Assembly: GCA_963422705.1 (NCBI GenBank)
Contig: OY730443.1
Location: 3,348,001-3,412,000, forward strand
Length of the DNA: 64,000 nt
Direction: 5' to 3'
From: G963422705 sp963422705
GTDB taxonomy: Bacteria; Poribacteria; WGA-4E; WGA-3G
The translations under genes were made by a program, and so were the position numbers. The notes beneath the pieces were generated by a model, which did not search any database, had not been told where the DNA came from, and saw only the letters and a list, made by a program, of their open reading frames with translations. Shown here piece after piece: positions 1 to 8,724 of the stretch (its first letter is position 1; each line of letters begins with the position of its first letter).

Positions 1-27
1 TTCAAATTGCTCCTTACGAGTCTGCAT

Positions 28-1176
28 CTATTTCTTTTCACTCCATTTCTGTTTCATCATCTGCATTTCTCGAGTTAGCGAGGTTTCGACGACATGCGTT
101 TGCAGCGCCGTATCAATCTGCCACGCGCCCGTCTCGTCTTTACGTACTGGCTGCCGTTGGGCAACGGGCAATATGTCAAAGGGGCTGTGCGGCTCAATCT
201 GATACCAATAGGCGACAGAAGATTGCTCATTTCTCAGGTGGTTACCGTGCCCGTGTTCAATCGTCACGCGAATTTCTTTCTCAAACCGGACTGGGTTTTC
301 TAAGTGAAAAACGTATGAAGTCTGGTATCCGTCGGTATTATTTTCGTGAATGGAGGAGCCGTTATGGGCGAATGCATTCGGTTGCATGCCCCACGCTTGA
401 TTGAGATAGTCTTCGGAACCGGTTCCGTGCAAATCCGGAGGCCACTTGTAACCGTCTACCCAGAGCATATCGTCTCCTTCTCCCCACCATGTCCCTTGAA
501 AATTTGTCACAGAGATATTACAGCCGATATAGTGTCCCTTGCCCGCTGCAGATAAGATAAGGTAGTTATTATCCCAGGCAAGTCGTTCTGCATTCACAAT
601 ATTGGCTTCCGGGGTATTAACCCGGATTTCGTGCCCCCATCCATCACATGGGTTTTCGCGGTGGTACTGCGCGTGGAAATAGGCGACATCGTTGTCGTGG
701 GATGTGTTGTACTGTTCATAGTCAATATAGAAGTATTGGCGGTGTGATGTTTCACCCTCGTTGACGAGCTCAATTCTTGCGGCGTTGTTAAAGGGCATTT
801 GCACATAGCTGTTAAGCGCACATCCCGAGTTGAATTGGTTATTATGATGCGTAGATGCTGAGAAGAGCGTAGAATCGTATGAGTTGACAATTTCGTTACC
901 GAGGCAAAAAAAATCGCCCAAGGGACATAAGACACTCGGATGTTCCTCATTGTCCCAAAACATCCGAATGAGAACGTTCCGATAGCCATTCGGCTGCGTC
1001 ATCCAGATATGATTAATACATCCAGGGCCCCGGATATCGGCGAGGACACGAGTTTCACCGGGTGCGATATCCCATGCGTCGTTATTTCGTCCTGTTGTAT
1101 CCCACGAGGAAGCACGTAAGGAGCGCGCTTTTTTCACGCGCGTCAGCGATGATAAGAGTCCTTCAACATAAGTCAT
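28..1176 (-). CDS. GH172 / DUF2961 family glycoside hydrolase
   Basis: A 382-residue protein of the DUF2961 family, now glycoside hydrolase family 172, whose characterised members act on difructose dianhydride or arabinofuranoside/fructofuranoside linkages. The conserved GTGSEDY motif near residue 255 and a later IEHGHGN segment carry the glutamates expected for catalysis in this family. The length is normal for a single-domain member, and no signal peptide is visible, so a cytoplasmic enzyme is likely. The ATG at 1176 is preferred over the in-frame TTG 15 bases upstream, because homology to the family begins right after it. It is the last gene of a minus-strand run of sugar enzymes. The exact substrate is unknown. 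Confidence 0.85.
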   Translation of the reverse strand: MTYVEGLLSSLTRVKKARSLRASSWDTTGRNNDAWDIAPGETRVLADIRGPGCINHIWMTQPNGYRNVLIRMFWDNEEHPSVLCPLGDFFCLGNEIVNSYDSTLFSASTHHNNQFNSGCALNSYVQMPFNNAARIELVNEGETSHRQYFYIDYEQYNTSHDNDVAYFHAQYHRENPCDGWGHEIRVNTPEANIVNAERLAWDNNYLILSAAGKGHYIGCNISVTNFQGTWWGEGDDMLWVDGYKWPPDLHGTGSEDYLNQAWGMQPNAFAHNGSSIHENNTDGYQTSYVFHLENPVRFEKEIRVTIEHGHGNHLRNEQSSVAYWYQIEPHSPFDILPVAQRQPVRKDETGAWQIDTALQTHVVETSLTREMQMMKQKWSEKK

Positions 1177-1222
1177 ACATTTTATTCCCAATTTTCGCTT
1201 TTTTAGGTGTTTTAGATTTTAT

Positions 1223-1252
1223 ATAATATAACAAACCGGCGTAAAAAAGCAA
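1223..1252 (-). promoter_or_regulatory. putative sigma70 promoter for the GH172 gene
   Basis: Read on the minus strand there is TTGCTT, an 18-base spacer and TATTAT, ending about 45 bases before the GH172 start codon. The surrounding DNA is AT-rich. Only sequence resemblance supports it. Confidence 0.45.
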
Positions 1253-1353
1253 CAAAAATTTTGCAGCGCAAGCTGTGTTCACGGATTCCTCTGCTTGGTG
1301 ACTGCCTAGACTATGGTGGACGCTGAAAAACTGACATGATGTGCGTTTATTTT

Positions 1354-2166
1354 TTATCCCTCTATAACAGCTCGCATCTTTTCCAATCCGATTCGTGCGA
1401 CTTCGGCCGGAGCCTTTTCCCAATACGTTGGGTTGAAAAGTTCCAAAGAGATAACGCCCTGATACCCGGCCTCCGTCAAAATTGAAATTATCCGTTTCAA
1501 ATCGAGAATTCCATCTCCGGGATAAACCCGTTCAGCATCAGTTTGTTCTGCGCGAGGCGGTTGTGCTGGCGCGTCATTGAAGTGGCAAACAGCGATTTTA
1601 TCGCCCGGTATCCCTTGCATATCGTCAATTTCCCCACCGCCGCGGTAGATATGAAACGCGTCTAGGACAATGGTACTATCCGGATGTTCGGCTGCCTCTA
1701 TCACCTCCCAGGCGTGTTTGATTTGGTTAACACCATCAACAAATCCGAGAAATTCCATGGCGGGTTTAACACCAAATTCCCGTCCGAGTTCAAGCAGTTC
1801 GCGGTAATTTTCGCCTCCTAACTGCAAATCTGCTGTGTCACGCGGTGGACTGGCGATGCTGTAAGTAGAACCGACTGCTGCAGCCTGTGCCATGCGCCGC
1901 TTTGCTTCTTCAATCGCTCTTTTATGCTCAGTGCCTGTTGTGTTGAGCCAGTCGTGCAAGGCGATAACAGTGGGGACTGAAAGTCCATAGTCCTCCAGAG
2001 TGCGTTTCACATCGGCAAGCGAACCGCCTTGTTCTTCGTAGGCAGTCAAATCATCATTCCAGAGCTCAATAGCTGAATAACCCGTTTCGCCTGCAATCCG
2101 GATTTTGTCCATTAATCCAGCTGGACGAATTGTGCTTGTGTTTAATGCGAATTGAAATTGTGCCAT
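1354..2166 (-). CDS. sugar phosphate isomerase/epimerase (xylose isomerase-like TIM barrel)
   Basis: A 270-residue AP_endonuc_2/xylose-isomerase-like TIM barrel. Candidate metal ligands occur in the usual order: Glu in AMEFLGF, Asp in VLDAFH, His in CHFND and Glu in ISLELFN. Such enzymes interconvert keto- and aldo-sugars, epimerise ketoses or dehydrate inositol derivatives, and the sequence alone does not say which. It lies 9 bases downstream of another isomerase on the same strand, so the two are probably co-transcribed. The upstream GGAGGAATAGG supports the ATG at 2166. Cytoplasmic. Confidence 0.85.
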   Translation of the reverse strand: MAQFQFALNTSTIRPAGLMDKIRIAGETGYSAIELWNDDLTAYEEQGGSLADVKRTLEDYGLSVPTVIALHDWLNTTGTEHKRAIEEAKRRMAQAAAVGSTYSIASPPRDTADLQLGGENYRELLELGREFGVKPAMEFLGFVDGVNQIKHAWEVIEAAEHPDSTIVLDAFHIYRGGGEIDDMQGIPGDKIAVCHFNDAPAQPPRAEQTDAERVYPGDGILDLKRIISILTEAGYQGVISLELFNPTYWEKAPAEVARIGLEKMRAVIEG

Positions 2167-2175
2167 TCTGTTTTC

Positions 2176-2976
2176 CTATTCCTCCAATAACGTCCGAATA
2201 AAACGGACATCTATTCTGGCAAGATCGATGACGCTATCCACAGGTTCCCCACTGTATTCACTGTGGAAGCTAATGGGTCCGGTAAAATCGATTGTCTTCA
2301 AGGTTTTGACTGTTGTTTCCCAATCAACAAACCCTTTTCCCATCCGTACGACTGTACCGCCTCGCATCCCGGGCGTCCTCGCCAAATCCTTGAATGCCAT
2401 CACTGCAAGGTGCGATTTGACAATATCGAGTGCCATGTTAATCGGTTCACCGACAATAGATAGGTGTCCTGTATCTGCGAAAACACCGACATGCCGCGGT
2501 TCAAATTCCTTGACGAGGTTCATCACGGCGCATGAATTCAGTCCCATTGAAGTGCCCGAATGGTTGTGGATGCATGTTCGTGTTCCGTATTTCTCTGAGA
2601 GTGTCGCGAATCCACTCAATTGTCTGCGAATAAAATCAACCTGTTTCCAATAGTCTCGCTTATCGGGCGTCCAATGCCAATATCCGAGTTTAATGTTTTC
2701 GACGCCTGCTTCGCCTGCTGCGGCATAGACACGAATTGTTTCCTCGGTCTTAGGTTCTAGGAAGTCGCCGGGTGTGGTAATGAGTGGGATAGACAATTCT
2801 TCTGTCGCAAACTGTTTCGCTGCAGCGGTTAATGCTGTCGCTGCGTTTTCTGGATTGACAGGGTAGCCCGGCCGGACACATAAATCGGCCCCTTGTACAC
2901 CAACAGAATGAAGGGCATTGATGATGTCGGGAATCTCTAGTCCTTGTAAATGTTTGGTAAACATAATAAACTTCAT
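2176..2976 (-). CDS. sugar phosphate isomerase/epimerase
   Basis: A second xylose-isomerase-like TIM barrel, 266 residues from the chosen start. Metal-site segments are CIHNHSG, FADTGH and FHSEYSG. A longer reading frame runs upstream to 3120, but AAGGAG sits 6 bases before the ATG at 2976 and the family fold begins there (KFIMFTKHLQG), so the shorter form is chosen. It lies between a galactonate-dehydratase-like gene and another isomerase, all on the minus strand, which suggests a small sugar or sugar-acid pathway. The substrate cannot be assigned. Confidence 0.85.
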   Translation of the reverse strand: MKFIMFTKHLQGLEIPDIINALHSVGVQGADLCVRPGYPVNPENAATALTAAAKQFATEELSIPLITTPGDFLEPKTEETIRVYAAAGEAGVENIKLGYWHWTPDKRDYWKQVDFIRRQLSGFATLSEKYGTRTCIHNHSGTSMGLNSCAVMNLVKEFEPRHVGVFADTGHLSIVGEPINMALDIVKSHLAVMAFKDLARTPGMRGGTVVRMGKGFVDWETTVKTLKTIDFTGPISFHSEYSGEPVDSVIDLARIDVRFIRTLLEE

Positions 2977-3168
2977 ATTTTTCTCCTTGAAGCGCACAAA
3001 ATTCGGAGTATCGACATCCAAATGTAGCGTCGTTGATGCCGATGAATCGGTATACAAGAGAACAAGGAATCCGCTGACTGCGTTTTTATCAAAGGGGAAA
3101 CCCTTTTTGGACAATTTCAACGTCGGCGTGCTGATATGATATGGCGTGTCAACCTGGATATCCCGCTT

Positions 3169-4272
3169 TTACCAATCAATGACAGCGCTATCATCGGGAT
3201 GGAACGTCATCGCATTTCGCCAATCGTGTTCGATTTTATCTTCAAGCGCGTCTTCGTCGAGCTCAATACCTAATCCTGGCGCGGTGGGTAATTCGACAAA
3301 TCCATCTTTGAACACAAACGGATTTTTGAGATACCCTTCGCCGAGCGTGGTATGCTCCTGCATGACAAAATTCGGAATGGAGGCATCTAATTGAATGCAT
3401 GCGGCTAACGAAATTGGGCCAAGGGGGTTGTGTGGTGCTATGGCGCCGTAGTATGCTTCTGCCATGCCAGCGATAATGCGAACCTCGTTAATGCCGCCGG
3501 CGTGACAGAGATCTGGTTGTAGGATGCTCGCGGCCTGTTTCTCCAAAATCTCGCGGAACCCCCACTTCGTGAAGACTCGTTCGCCTGTGGCGATGGGCAA
3601 ATGTGTGCCGCGCGCAATTTCTGCCAGGACATCTACATTTTGACACTGAATCGGTTCTTCTATGAACATCGGTTGGTACGGCTCTAACGCCTTGATGAGG
3701 AGTTTTGCTGTTTGTGGACTAATCGCGCCGTGAAAGTCAATCGCCAGATCGACTTCTGGTCCGGCTGCATCGCGCAACGCAGCAAAGTGTTCGACGGCGT
3801 TATCAATGAACGCCTTGTTTTCAATGATGCGCGCCGGCCTGCCACCTGCAACGCCTGTTTTAAACGCTGTAAATCCCTTATCAATCCATTCCTGAATGCT
3901 CTCCGCGTCACCGCCTCCTTTATAAAGGCGGATCCTGTCACGGGTTGGCCCTCCAAAAAGTTGGTACACGGGTACACCGAGGGATTTCCCTGCCAAATCC
4001 CAGAGTGCTTGTTCTACACCGCTCAATGCACTTGTGAGTATGGGGCCGCCCCGATAGAAGGCATGCCGATACATCGCTTGCCAGTGATGGACGACGCGTC
4101 TCGGATCTTTGCCGATGAGGTAGGGTACGAGTTCATCGACTGCTTGCGCACAGGTTTTTGCCCGGCCTTCCAAAATCGGTTCGCCTAGTCCGATTAAACC
4201 ATCGTCCGTATGGATTTTGAGAAAGAGCCAACGCGGTTGGACCAGAAAGGTTTCCAATTTCGTAATTTTCAT
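3169..4272 (-). CDS. mandelate racemase/enolase-superfamily sugar acid dehydratase, D-galactonate dehydratase-like
   Basis: A 367-residue enolase-superfamily enzyme with the capping domain first and the barrel second. Metal and catalytic segments match galactonate dehydratase: DFHG with Asp and His, FIEEP with Glu, ATGER with Glu, QPDLCHAGG, and the catalytic His in APHNPLGP. DgoD-type enzymes dehydrate D-galactonate to 2-keto-3-deoxygalactonate; close relatives act on other acid sugars, so substrate identity is inference. It leads a minus-strand run with two isomerases and GH172. The ATG is preceded by AGAGGAAC. No matching KDG kinase or aldolase is next to it. Confidence 0.88.
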   Translation of the reverse strand: MKITKLETFLVQPRWLFLKIHTDDGLIGLGEPILEGRAKTCAQAVDELVPYLIGKDPRRVVHHWQAMYRHAFYRGGPILTSALSGVEQALWDLAGKSLGVPVYQLFGGPTRDRIRLYKGGGDAESIQEWIDKGFTAFKTGVAGGRPARIIENKAFIDNAVEHFAALRDAAGPEVDLAIDFHGAISPQTAKLLIKALEPYQPMFIEEPIQCQNVDVLAEIARGTHLPIATGERVFTKWGFREILEKQAASILQPDLCHAGGINEVRIIAGMAEAYYGAIAPHNPLGPISLAACIQLDASIPNFVMQEHTTLGEGYLKNPFVFKDGFVELPTAPGLGIELDEDALEDKIEHDWRNAMTFHPDDSAVIDW

Positions 4273-4345
4273 GGGGTTCCTCTATCTGTAGCGTGATTTT
4301 TCGCTAGTTTACCATTTTATCCAAATTTTTCCTACGTATTTCCTG

Positions 4346-4373
4346 AAAAATCGGAGAACCCTTTCGTTCTCCG
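4346..4373 (-). terminator. intrinsic terminator after the 4567-5343 isomerase gene
   Basis: On the minus strand CGGAGAAC and GTTCTCCG form a perfect 8-bp stem with a 6-base loop, followed by ATTTTT. It lies downstream of the isomerase gene at 4567 and upstream of the DgoD-like gene, so it separates the two minus-strand transcription units. Confidence 0.75.
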
Positions 4374-4566
4374 CTAAGAACAGACATGGAGATGTTGCCT
4401 GTCAAGGCTGCCGGTTCATTTCCTGCTTGTGCCCATTCGCAAATCCGAAAAAATGTTGAAAACTGAATGACTCTGTGAAAAGCGCTAAGATGGAAATGGG
4501 CATAAACAATTTGGGGCGGTGTGGCTTAACTATCCCGATTGAGTTTTCGCATGCCCCAGTGTGTCA

Positions 4567-5343
4567 CTACTTTCCCATTGACTTTAGCGCTTTTAAGCAA
4601 CGTTCTACCGCTTCCAAGGGGGGAAATGCATCGCTTTCGTATTCGACGATGTACCACTTCGTGCCGCCTGTCGTTTCACAGATGTGAAAGATGTCTTCCC
4701 ACGGCACGCTGTCCTCGCCAATAACCGGTCGGAATCCGGCGTGCCTATCCGCTTTACCGGCGGTTTGGGTATAAGGCTTTAGATGCACCGTGCCGGCGCG
4801 GCCAGCGTATTTCTCCAGGATACTGACTAAATCTGCACCTCCGGATAGGGCATTCCCCATATCCAGTTGCATCACGACACCTTCATTGGTGTTCCCAAAA
4901 AACGTATCCCACGGCGGTTCTCCATCCAGCGGTGTAAACTCGACGTGATGGTTATGATACCCTGTTACCATATCGTGTGCCGTCAGTTTATTCGCGAGTT
5001 CATTAAAGAAATCCGCCAATTTCAGCCAGTCGGCCCGCGATTGGCGAAGTTCTCCGGGGATTCCAGGAATGATAATATATGGATTCTCTAATACCTTGTT
5101 GAATTCAATCGTTTGCGCAAGTGTATCGGCTTGAACAAGGTTGAATGGGGTATGCCAACCACAACAGAACAGTCCGAATTCGTCAAGTAACGCTTTCAAC
5201 TCCTGTGCGGTGTGTTGCGGCGGCCCTGCGAATTCAACGCCTTCATAACCCATCTCTGCAACGGCTTTAATTGTTCCACGGGCATCTTCCGCCAATTCGT
5301 TTCGAACAGAAAATAACTCTAAACCAATCGGTATTCTTGCCAT
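4567..5343 (-). CDS. sugar phosphate isomerase/epimerase
   Basis: Third xylose-isomerase-like TIM barrel of the cluster, 258 residues. Metal-site segments are YHNHHVEF, MQLDMGNA, HLKPY and IVEYES. The frame is open 37 codons further upstream, but AAAGGAAAC lies 6 bases before the ATG at 5343 and the conserved IGLELFSVRNEL start of the fold follows, so that start is chosen. It stands alone between a promoter and a terminator, so it is probably monocistronic. Related proteins are often annotated as inosose dehydratase or hydroxypyruvate isomerase-like; the reaction is not determined here. Confidence 0.85.
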   Translation of the reverse strand: MARIPIGLELFSVRNELAEDARGTIKAVAEMGYEGVEFAGPPQHTAQELKALLDEFGLFCCGWHTPFNLVQADTLAQTIEFNKVLENPYIIIPGIPGELRQSRADWLKLADFFNELANKLTAHDMVTGYHNHHVEFTPLDGEPPWDTFFGNTNEGVVMQLDMGNALSGGADLVSILEKYAGRAGTVHLKPYTQTAGKADRHAGFRPVIGEDSVPWEDIFHICETTGGTKWYIVEYESDAFPPLEAVERCLKALKSMGK

Positions 5344-5412
5344 CGTGTTTCCTTTCGTGTGTGTCTCATGCTTTTCGGAATTAGCAATAACTTTCTTTTT
5401 TGTCTGGAACGT

Positions 5413-5441
5413 ATCATAGCAGGGTGATGTCGAAACGTCAA
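5413..5441 (-). promoter_or_regulatory. sigma70-type promoter for the 4567-5343 gene
   Basis: Minus strand TTGACG, 17-base spacer, TATGAT, about 70 bases upstream of the start codon at 5343. Near-consensus boxes with ideal spacing. Confidence 0.7.
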
Positions 5442-5566
5442 GCAGCACTATCAAAATTTGAATTGAAGAGAAAATGCTATCAGGGAAATTAAGTGGTTGT
5501 ACCTATTTTGGGAATTGAACGTTAATTTAGAAGAGAAATTTTATGCCGAAAAAACAGGAGTGTCTT

Positions 5567-7510
5567 ATGCAATTAAAAAATCTAGGTATAATTGTCCTCA
5601 TCGCGATTTGCTTTTTTCCAAATTTCGTGGATGCCTCAAGTTTAGGGTATCGCGATATTTTCGTGGGTTCGAGCGCGCGTGCTGTGGGGATGGGAAGTGC
5701 TTTCGCTGCCGGTCCCGCTACTGACAATGCGTTTTTATGGAATCCGTCGGCGCTCGGATTTATCAATGGGTTGGAGTTTACGTTCGGAGGGGTGCCTATT
5801 AGGAGTAGCACGTCTGGGAGGGATGGTGCCTTTTCTATCGCAGCGAGTCCAATCGCGCTCGGATTAACAGAAAAGGAGATTGGGAATCTCTCCTTTGCTA
5901 CTTGGGTCGATGGATGGGGGATTCCGGCCTTTGCGGAAGGGACTCATGATGGTGAGGCTGGGGTGCTGTCTTCAGTACCACTCCCTGAAGTCACCCAGGT
6001 AATGTTGTTAGGATACGGATTTGCTTTTAACGAACAGATGTCGGTAGGTGCGAATCTCCGTTATTATCAGAATATCGATGCCCTCAGAACCAACTTCCTC
6101 TGGAGTGCGGATGTCGGGCTGCAATGGACGTATCCGCTGGAAGAACGGGGTGATTCGGTTCGGATAGGGGTAAGTCTTTCTGAGTTAAGCAGTGGTATTC
6201 GCGCGGATGGGGTTTTGATTGAGCGTGCACCGATAGCTGCTCGGACTGGAGTGACATACAGCTTGGGCATTGATACCCTCTTTTCCGCAGATCTGGTTCA
6301 TTATGCGCAAAGTCAATTAGCGCAAGATGAACGTTTTCGGCTGCACTTTGGTGTCGAACGATGGTTTGTCAATGGGCATTTCGCGGTACGGACAGGATAT
6401 ACGGCTTTAATGGCTTCTGAGAGGTTCGGAATGGGTGAATGGACACGCGGGTTGAGTTTGCGGAATTCCATGGGGCAACTCGATTATGCCTATGTCAATG
6501 GGAGTGAATTGGCACAAGGGCTACATTGGATTTCGGCCACGCTGCGTTGGGGCGGCGGTGAGCCGGAAATTGGCGCCAAACCTAACCGTAGCAGTATTGC
6601 GAAGATGGACGATAAGACGTCTTCTGAAACAGGGCGTTTCCCAATTTTAATGCCAGTGACACTTGAAGCAGATGCGGTTGAAAAAGGTAAGTTGTTGCAG
6701 CTCTCTGAACACGCGATTTCACCGAACAATGATGGTGTCTCTGATAGTACCGCATTCCAGTTTGAAGTCGGCAATAACGACAATTGGCGGTTGAGTATCC
6801 GCGATGAATATACTGAGGGCGTTTGGGAACAGTCTGGGACAGGTTCACCGTCATCAGAAGGGATTGTCTGGAAGGGGACTGCAACCACCGGGGAAGTCAT
6901 GATTGATGGGGATTACGAGGTTACACTTCGGGTTGTTCCTACGCAACGGGGCCGCACCCCGATGATGGATAGTGCAACAATTACAGTGGATGTGATGCCG
7001 CCAACAGTCGAGCTCTTTGAGAAAAAGGCACCGGCAACTGTCGGTATTAAGACGTTGGATGGCGATTTAATCGCGAGGTGGGAGTTTGCGCTTTTGGATG
7101 CGGATAATAATCCGATTGAACGGATGAAGGGTGAGGGTGCCCCGCCGGAAGAGCTCGTTTTAACGAAGGCGCAGCAACGCCCATCGGTGTATACGTGTCA
7201 ATTGAGCGTTCACGACAGGGCTGGAAACCGAACCGTTCAGCAGGTTACGCTACAATCTCAGCAGGTGAGCGGAAGTTTTAGTCTGATGGTTGGTTCCTTT
7301 ACGATGCTGAGCAATGCGGAGAGACTGACAGCGAATTTGAGGCGTTTGTGCCCGCAAGAGCATGTGGAAATCCATACGGTTAACTTTGACGAAAAGGTGA
7401 TGCATCGAGTGATGATTGGAAGTTTCACGCAACGGCAGGAGGCGGAGCAGCTTAAACAGCGTATTAGAGAGTCACTGGAGGTTGAATCCGTGTTGATGTC
7501 GGTACAGTAA
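5567..7510 (+). CDS. PorV/PorQ-like outer-membrane beta-barrel protein with Ig-like and C-terminal SPOR domains
   Basis: About 647 residues. An N-terminal signal peptide (LGIIVLIAICFF) precedes the motif SSARAVGMGSAFAAG...NPSALGF, typical of the UPF0164/PorV/PorQ barrel family, which covers roughly residues 25-330. A segment beginning ISPNNDGVSD near residue 390 is the start of a FlgD/gliding-motility-type Ig-like domain. The last 80 residues (SFSLMVGSF...RVMIGSFTQRQEAEQL) form a SPOR domain, which in other bacteria binds denuded peptidoglycan. CAGGAG lies 6 bases before the ATG at 5567, so that start is used rather than 5543. Inferred role: an outer-membrane barrel anchored to septal or denuded peptidoglycan. 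It converges with an amidohydrolase gene. Confidence 0.8.
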   Translation: MQLKNLGIIVLIAICFFPNFVDASSLGYRDIFVGSSARAVGMGSAFAAGPATDNAFLWNPSALGFINGLEFTFGGVPIRSSTSGRDGAFSIAASPIALGLTEKEIGNLSFATWVDGWGIPAFAEGTHDGEAGVLSSVPLPEVTQVMLLGYGFAFNEQMSVGANLRYYQNIDALRTNFLWSADVGLQWTYPLEERGDSVRIGVSLSELSSGIRADGVLIERAPIAARTGVTYSLGIDTLFSADLVHYAQSQLAQDERFRLHFGVERWFVNGHFAVRTGYTALMASERFGMGEWTRGLSLRNSMGQLDYAYVNGSELAQGLHWISATLRWGGGEPEIGAKPNRSSIAKMDDKTSSETGRFPILMPVTLEADAVEKGKLLQLSEHAISPNNDGVSDSTAFQFEVGNNDNWRLSIRDEYTEGVWEQSGTGSPSSEGIVWKGTATTGEVMIDGDYEVTLRVVPTQRGRTPMMDSATITVDVMPPTVELFEKKAPATVGIKTLDGDLIARWEFALLDADNNPIERMKGEGAPPEELVLTKAQQRPSVYTCQLSVHDRAGNRTVQQVTLQSQQVSGSFSLMVGSFTMLSNAERLTANLRRLCPQEHVEIHTVNFDEKVMHRVMIGSFTQRQEAEQLKQRIRESLEVESVLMSVQ

Positions 7511-7514
7511 AGGC

Positions 7515-8360
7515 TTATGGAGTGGTGAAATAGAAATCCAAAGCGTTCTGATAGAAGAGTCTATTTTTCTCTTCGTCGGCTGCGTCGTCAACTGCCCACA
7601 GGAGCGCATCGAACCACTCGCGATATGTTGCGGCTAAGGTGCAGACGGGCCAATCACTTCCAAACATGAGCCTCTGGTAGCCGAATGTCTCGACAAGGTG
7701 CATGATGTAAGGTTTTAATTCGACGGGTGTCCAATTCTCACTCGCGCTTGTGACAATACCGGAGACTTTGCAGTGAACGTTGTGAAAAAATGCAAGCTCG
7801 GACATGTATGTTGCCCATGGTTCAAATTGTCCACCCTTGATATCGGGGCCTCCGCAGTGGTTGATGGCGTGTTTTACAGTGGGGGTGGCTCTGACGAGTT
7901 CAATGGCGGCGGGCAGTTGGTAATGTTTGGCACAGAGTTCAAAGGAAAGATTGAATTTCGCGAGTCGTTCCACGCCTTGAATTAAGTTTGGGTGTGCGTA
8001 GAAATCACTCTCCGGATGGTGCCAGGCCATTCGCCGAATTGCGACTACCCTATCAAACGCTGCGAGTTGTTCGAGGACAGCTTCAGCGTTTGTCTTTTCG
8101 AGTGGTGCGGCAGCGGCGATTGCCCCTATCATCCCGTCTTCTTCTGCGATGTGGGTTAACCACTTGACTTCTTGAACGATGTGTGTTTCGGCCGGTTCAC
8201 CTTCAACGTGAACTGAGTTGACAACGTTCAAGTCACCTATCGTGGCACGGTAATCTTGTGGGGTATAACGTTTTTGAAGCGCGTCAAAAACGTTTAACCA
8301 GGGATAGTCCAAATTGGAGGTATCCCAGAGGTGTTGGTGGGTATCAATGATTTTGAGCAT
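7515..8360 (-). CDS. amidohydrolase family 2 protein (sugar lactonase-like)
   Basis: A 281-residue metal-dependent TIM-barrel hydrolase of the amidohydrolase-2 family. It opens with DTHQHLWD, holds a histidine in INHCGGPD and closes with the conserved MFGSDWPVC motif. Relatives include L-fuconolactonase and L-rhamnono-lactonase, as well as 2-pyrone-4,6-dicarboxylate lactonase. Given the sugar genes around it, a sugar lactonase is the best guess, but the substrate is not established. Its stop is 4 bases from the stop of the convergent PorV-SPOR gene, with no terminator visible between. Cytoplasmic. Confidence 0.82.
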   Translation of the reverse strand: MLKIIDTHQHLWDTSNLDYPWLNVFDALQKRYTPQDYRATIGDLNVVNSVHVEGEPAETHIVQEVKWLTHIAEEDGMIGAIAAAAPLEKTNAEAVLEQLAAFDRVVAIRRMAWHHPESDFYAHPNLIQGVERLAKFNLSFELCAKHYQLPAAIELVRATPTVKHAINHCGGPDIKGGQFEPWATYMSELAFFHNVHCKVSGIVTSASENWTPVELKPYIMHLVETFGYQRLMFGSDWPVCTLAATYREWFDALLWAVDDAADEEKNRLFYQNALDFYFTTP

Positions 8361-8724
8361 ATCTGTTTCTCAACGCTTGCAATAAAGGCCGGGCATTTTG
8401 TTTTCCTTGTTACCGGATTGCACATCGTTTTGTGTACACCATCTCCGGTTTGGGCCTGCGCTCTGTTTAGCGAGGTAAATCCTTCAGTTTCTTACCATGG
8501 AAATTATTGTAGTCTGAAACGACTTTCTTGTCAAATTTGAAATAAAACTTTCAATAAAAAACATGGGAAAAGCCCGCATAGGTTCACCTGAGCAAAATCC
8601 ACTTGCCTGCTATGAGCACAGCATTGAAGCCGGCACAATGATGACGACGCTGGCAGATGGACGTGGGGATACCTTTTAAAACAGATTCGAGAACACCGAC
8701 GTTAAATATAAGACGGGTTGAAAC
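8361..8724. other. intergenic region with promoter and a possible gene remnant
   Basis: This 364-base gap holds the minus-strand promoter at 8506-8534. On the plus strand a short open frame of 38 codons runs from ATG 8563 to TAA 8679. Its translation includes GSPEQNPLACYEHSIEAGTM, which looks protein-like, but no ribosome-binding site is seen and no family is recognised. It may be a fragment of a decayed gene. Confidence 0.4.
8506..8534 (-). promoter_or_regulatory. sigma70-type promoter for the amidohydrolase gene
   Basis: Minus strand TTGACA, 17-base spacer, TACAAT. It lies about 145 bases upstream of the start codon at 8360. Confidence 0.7.

Noticed and set aside
94..555. Plus-strand open frames opposite the GH172 gene
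   Set aside because: They lie fully inside a well-supported minus-strand gene and show no family features.
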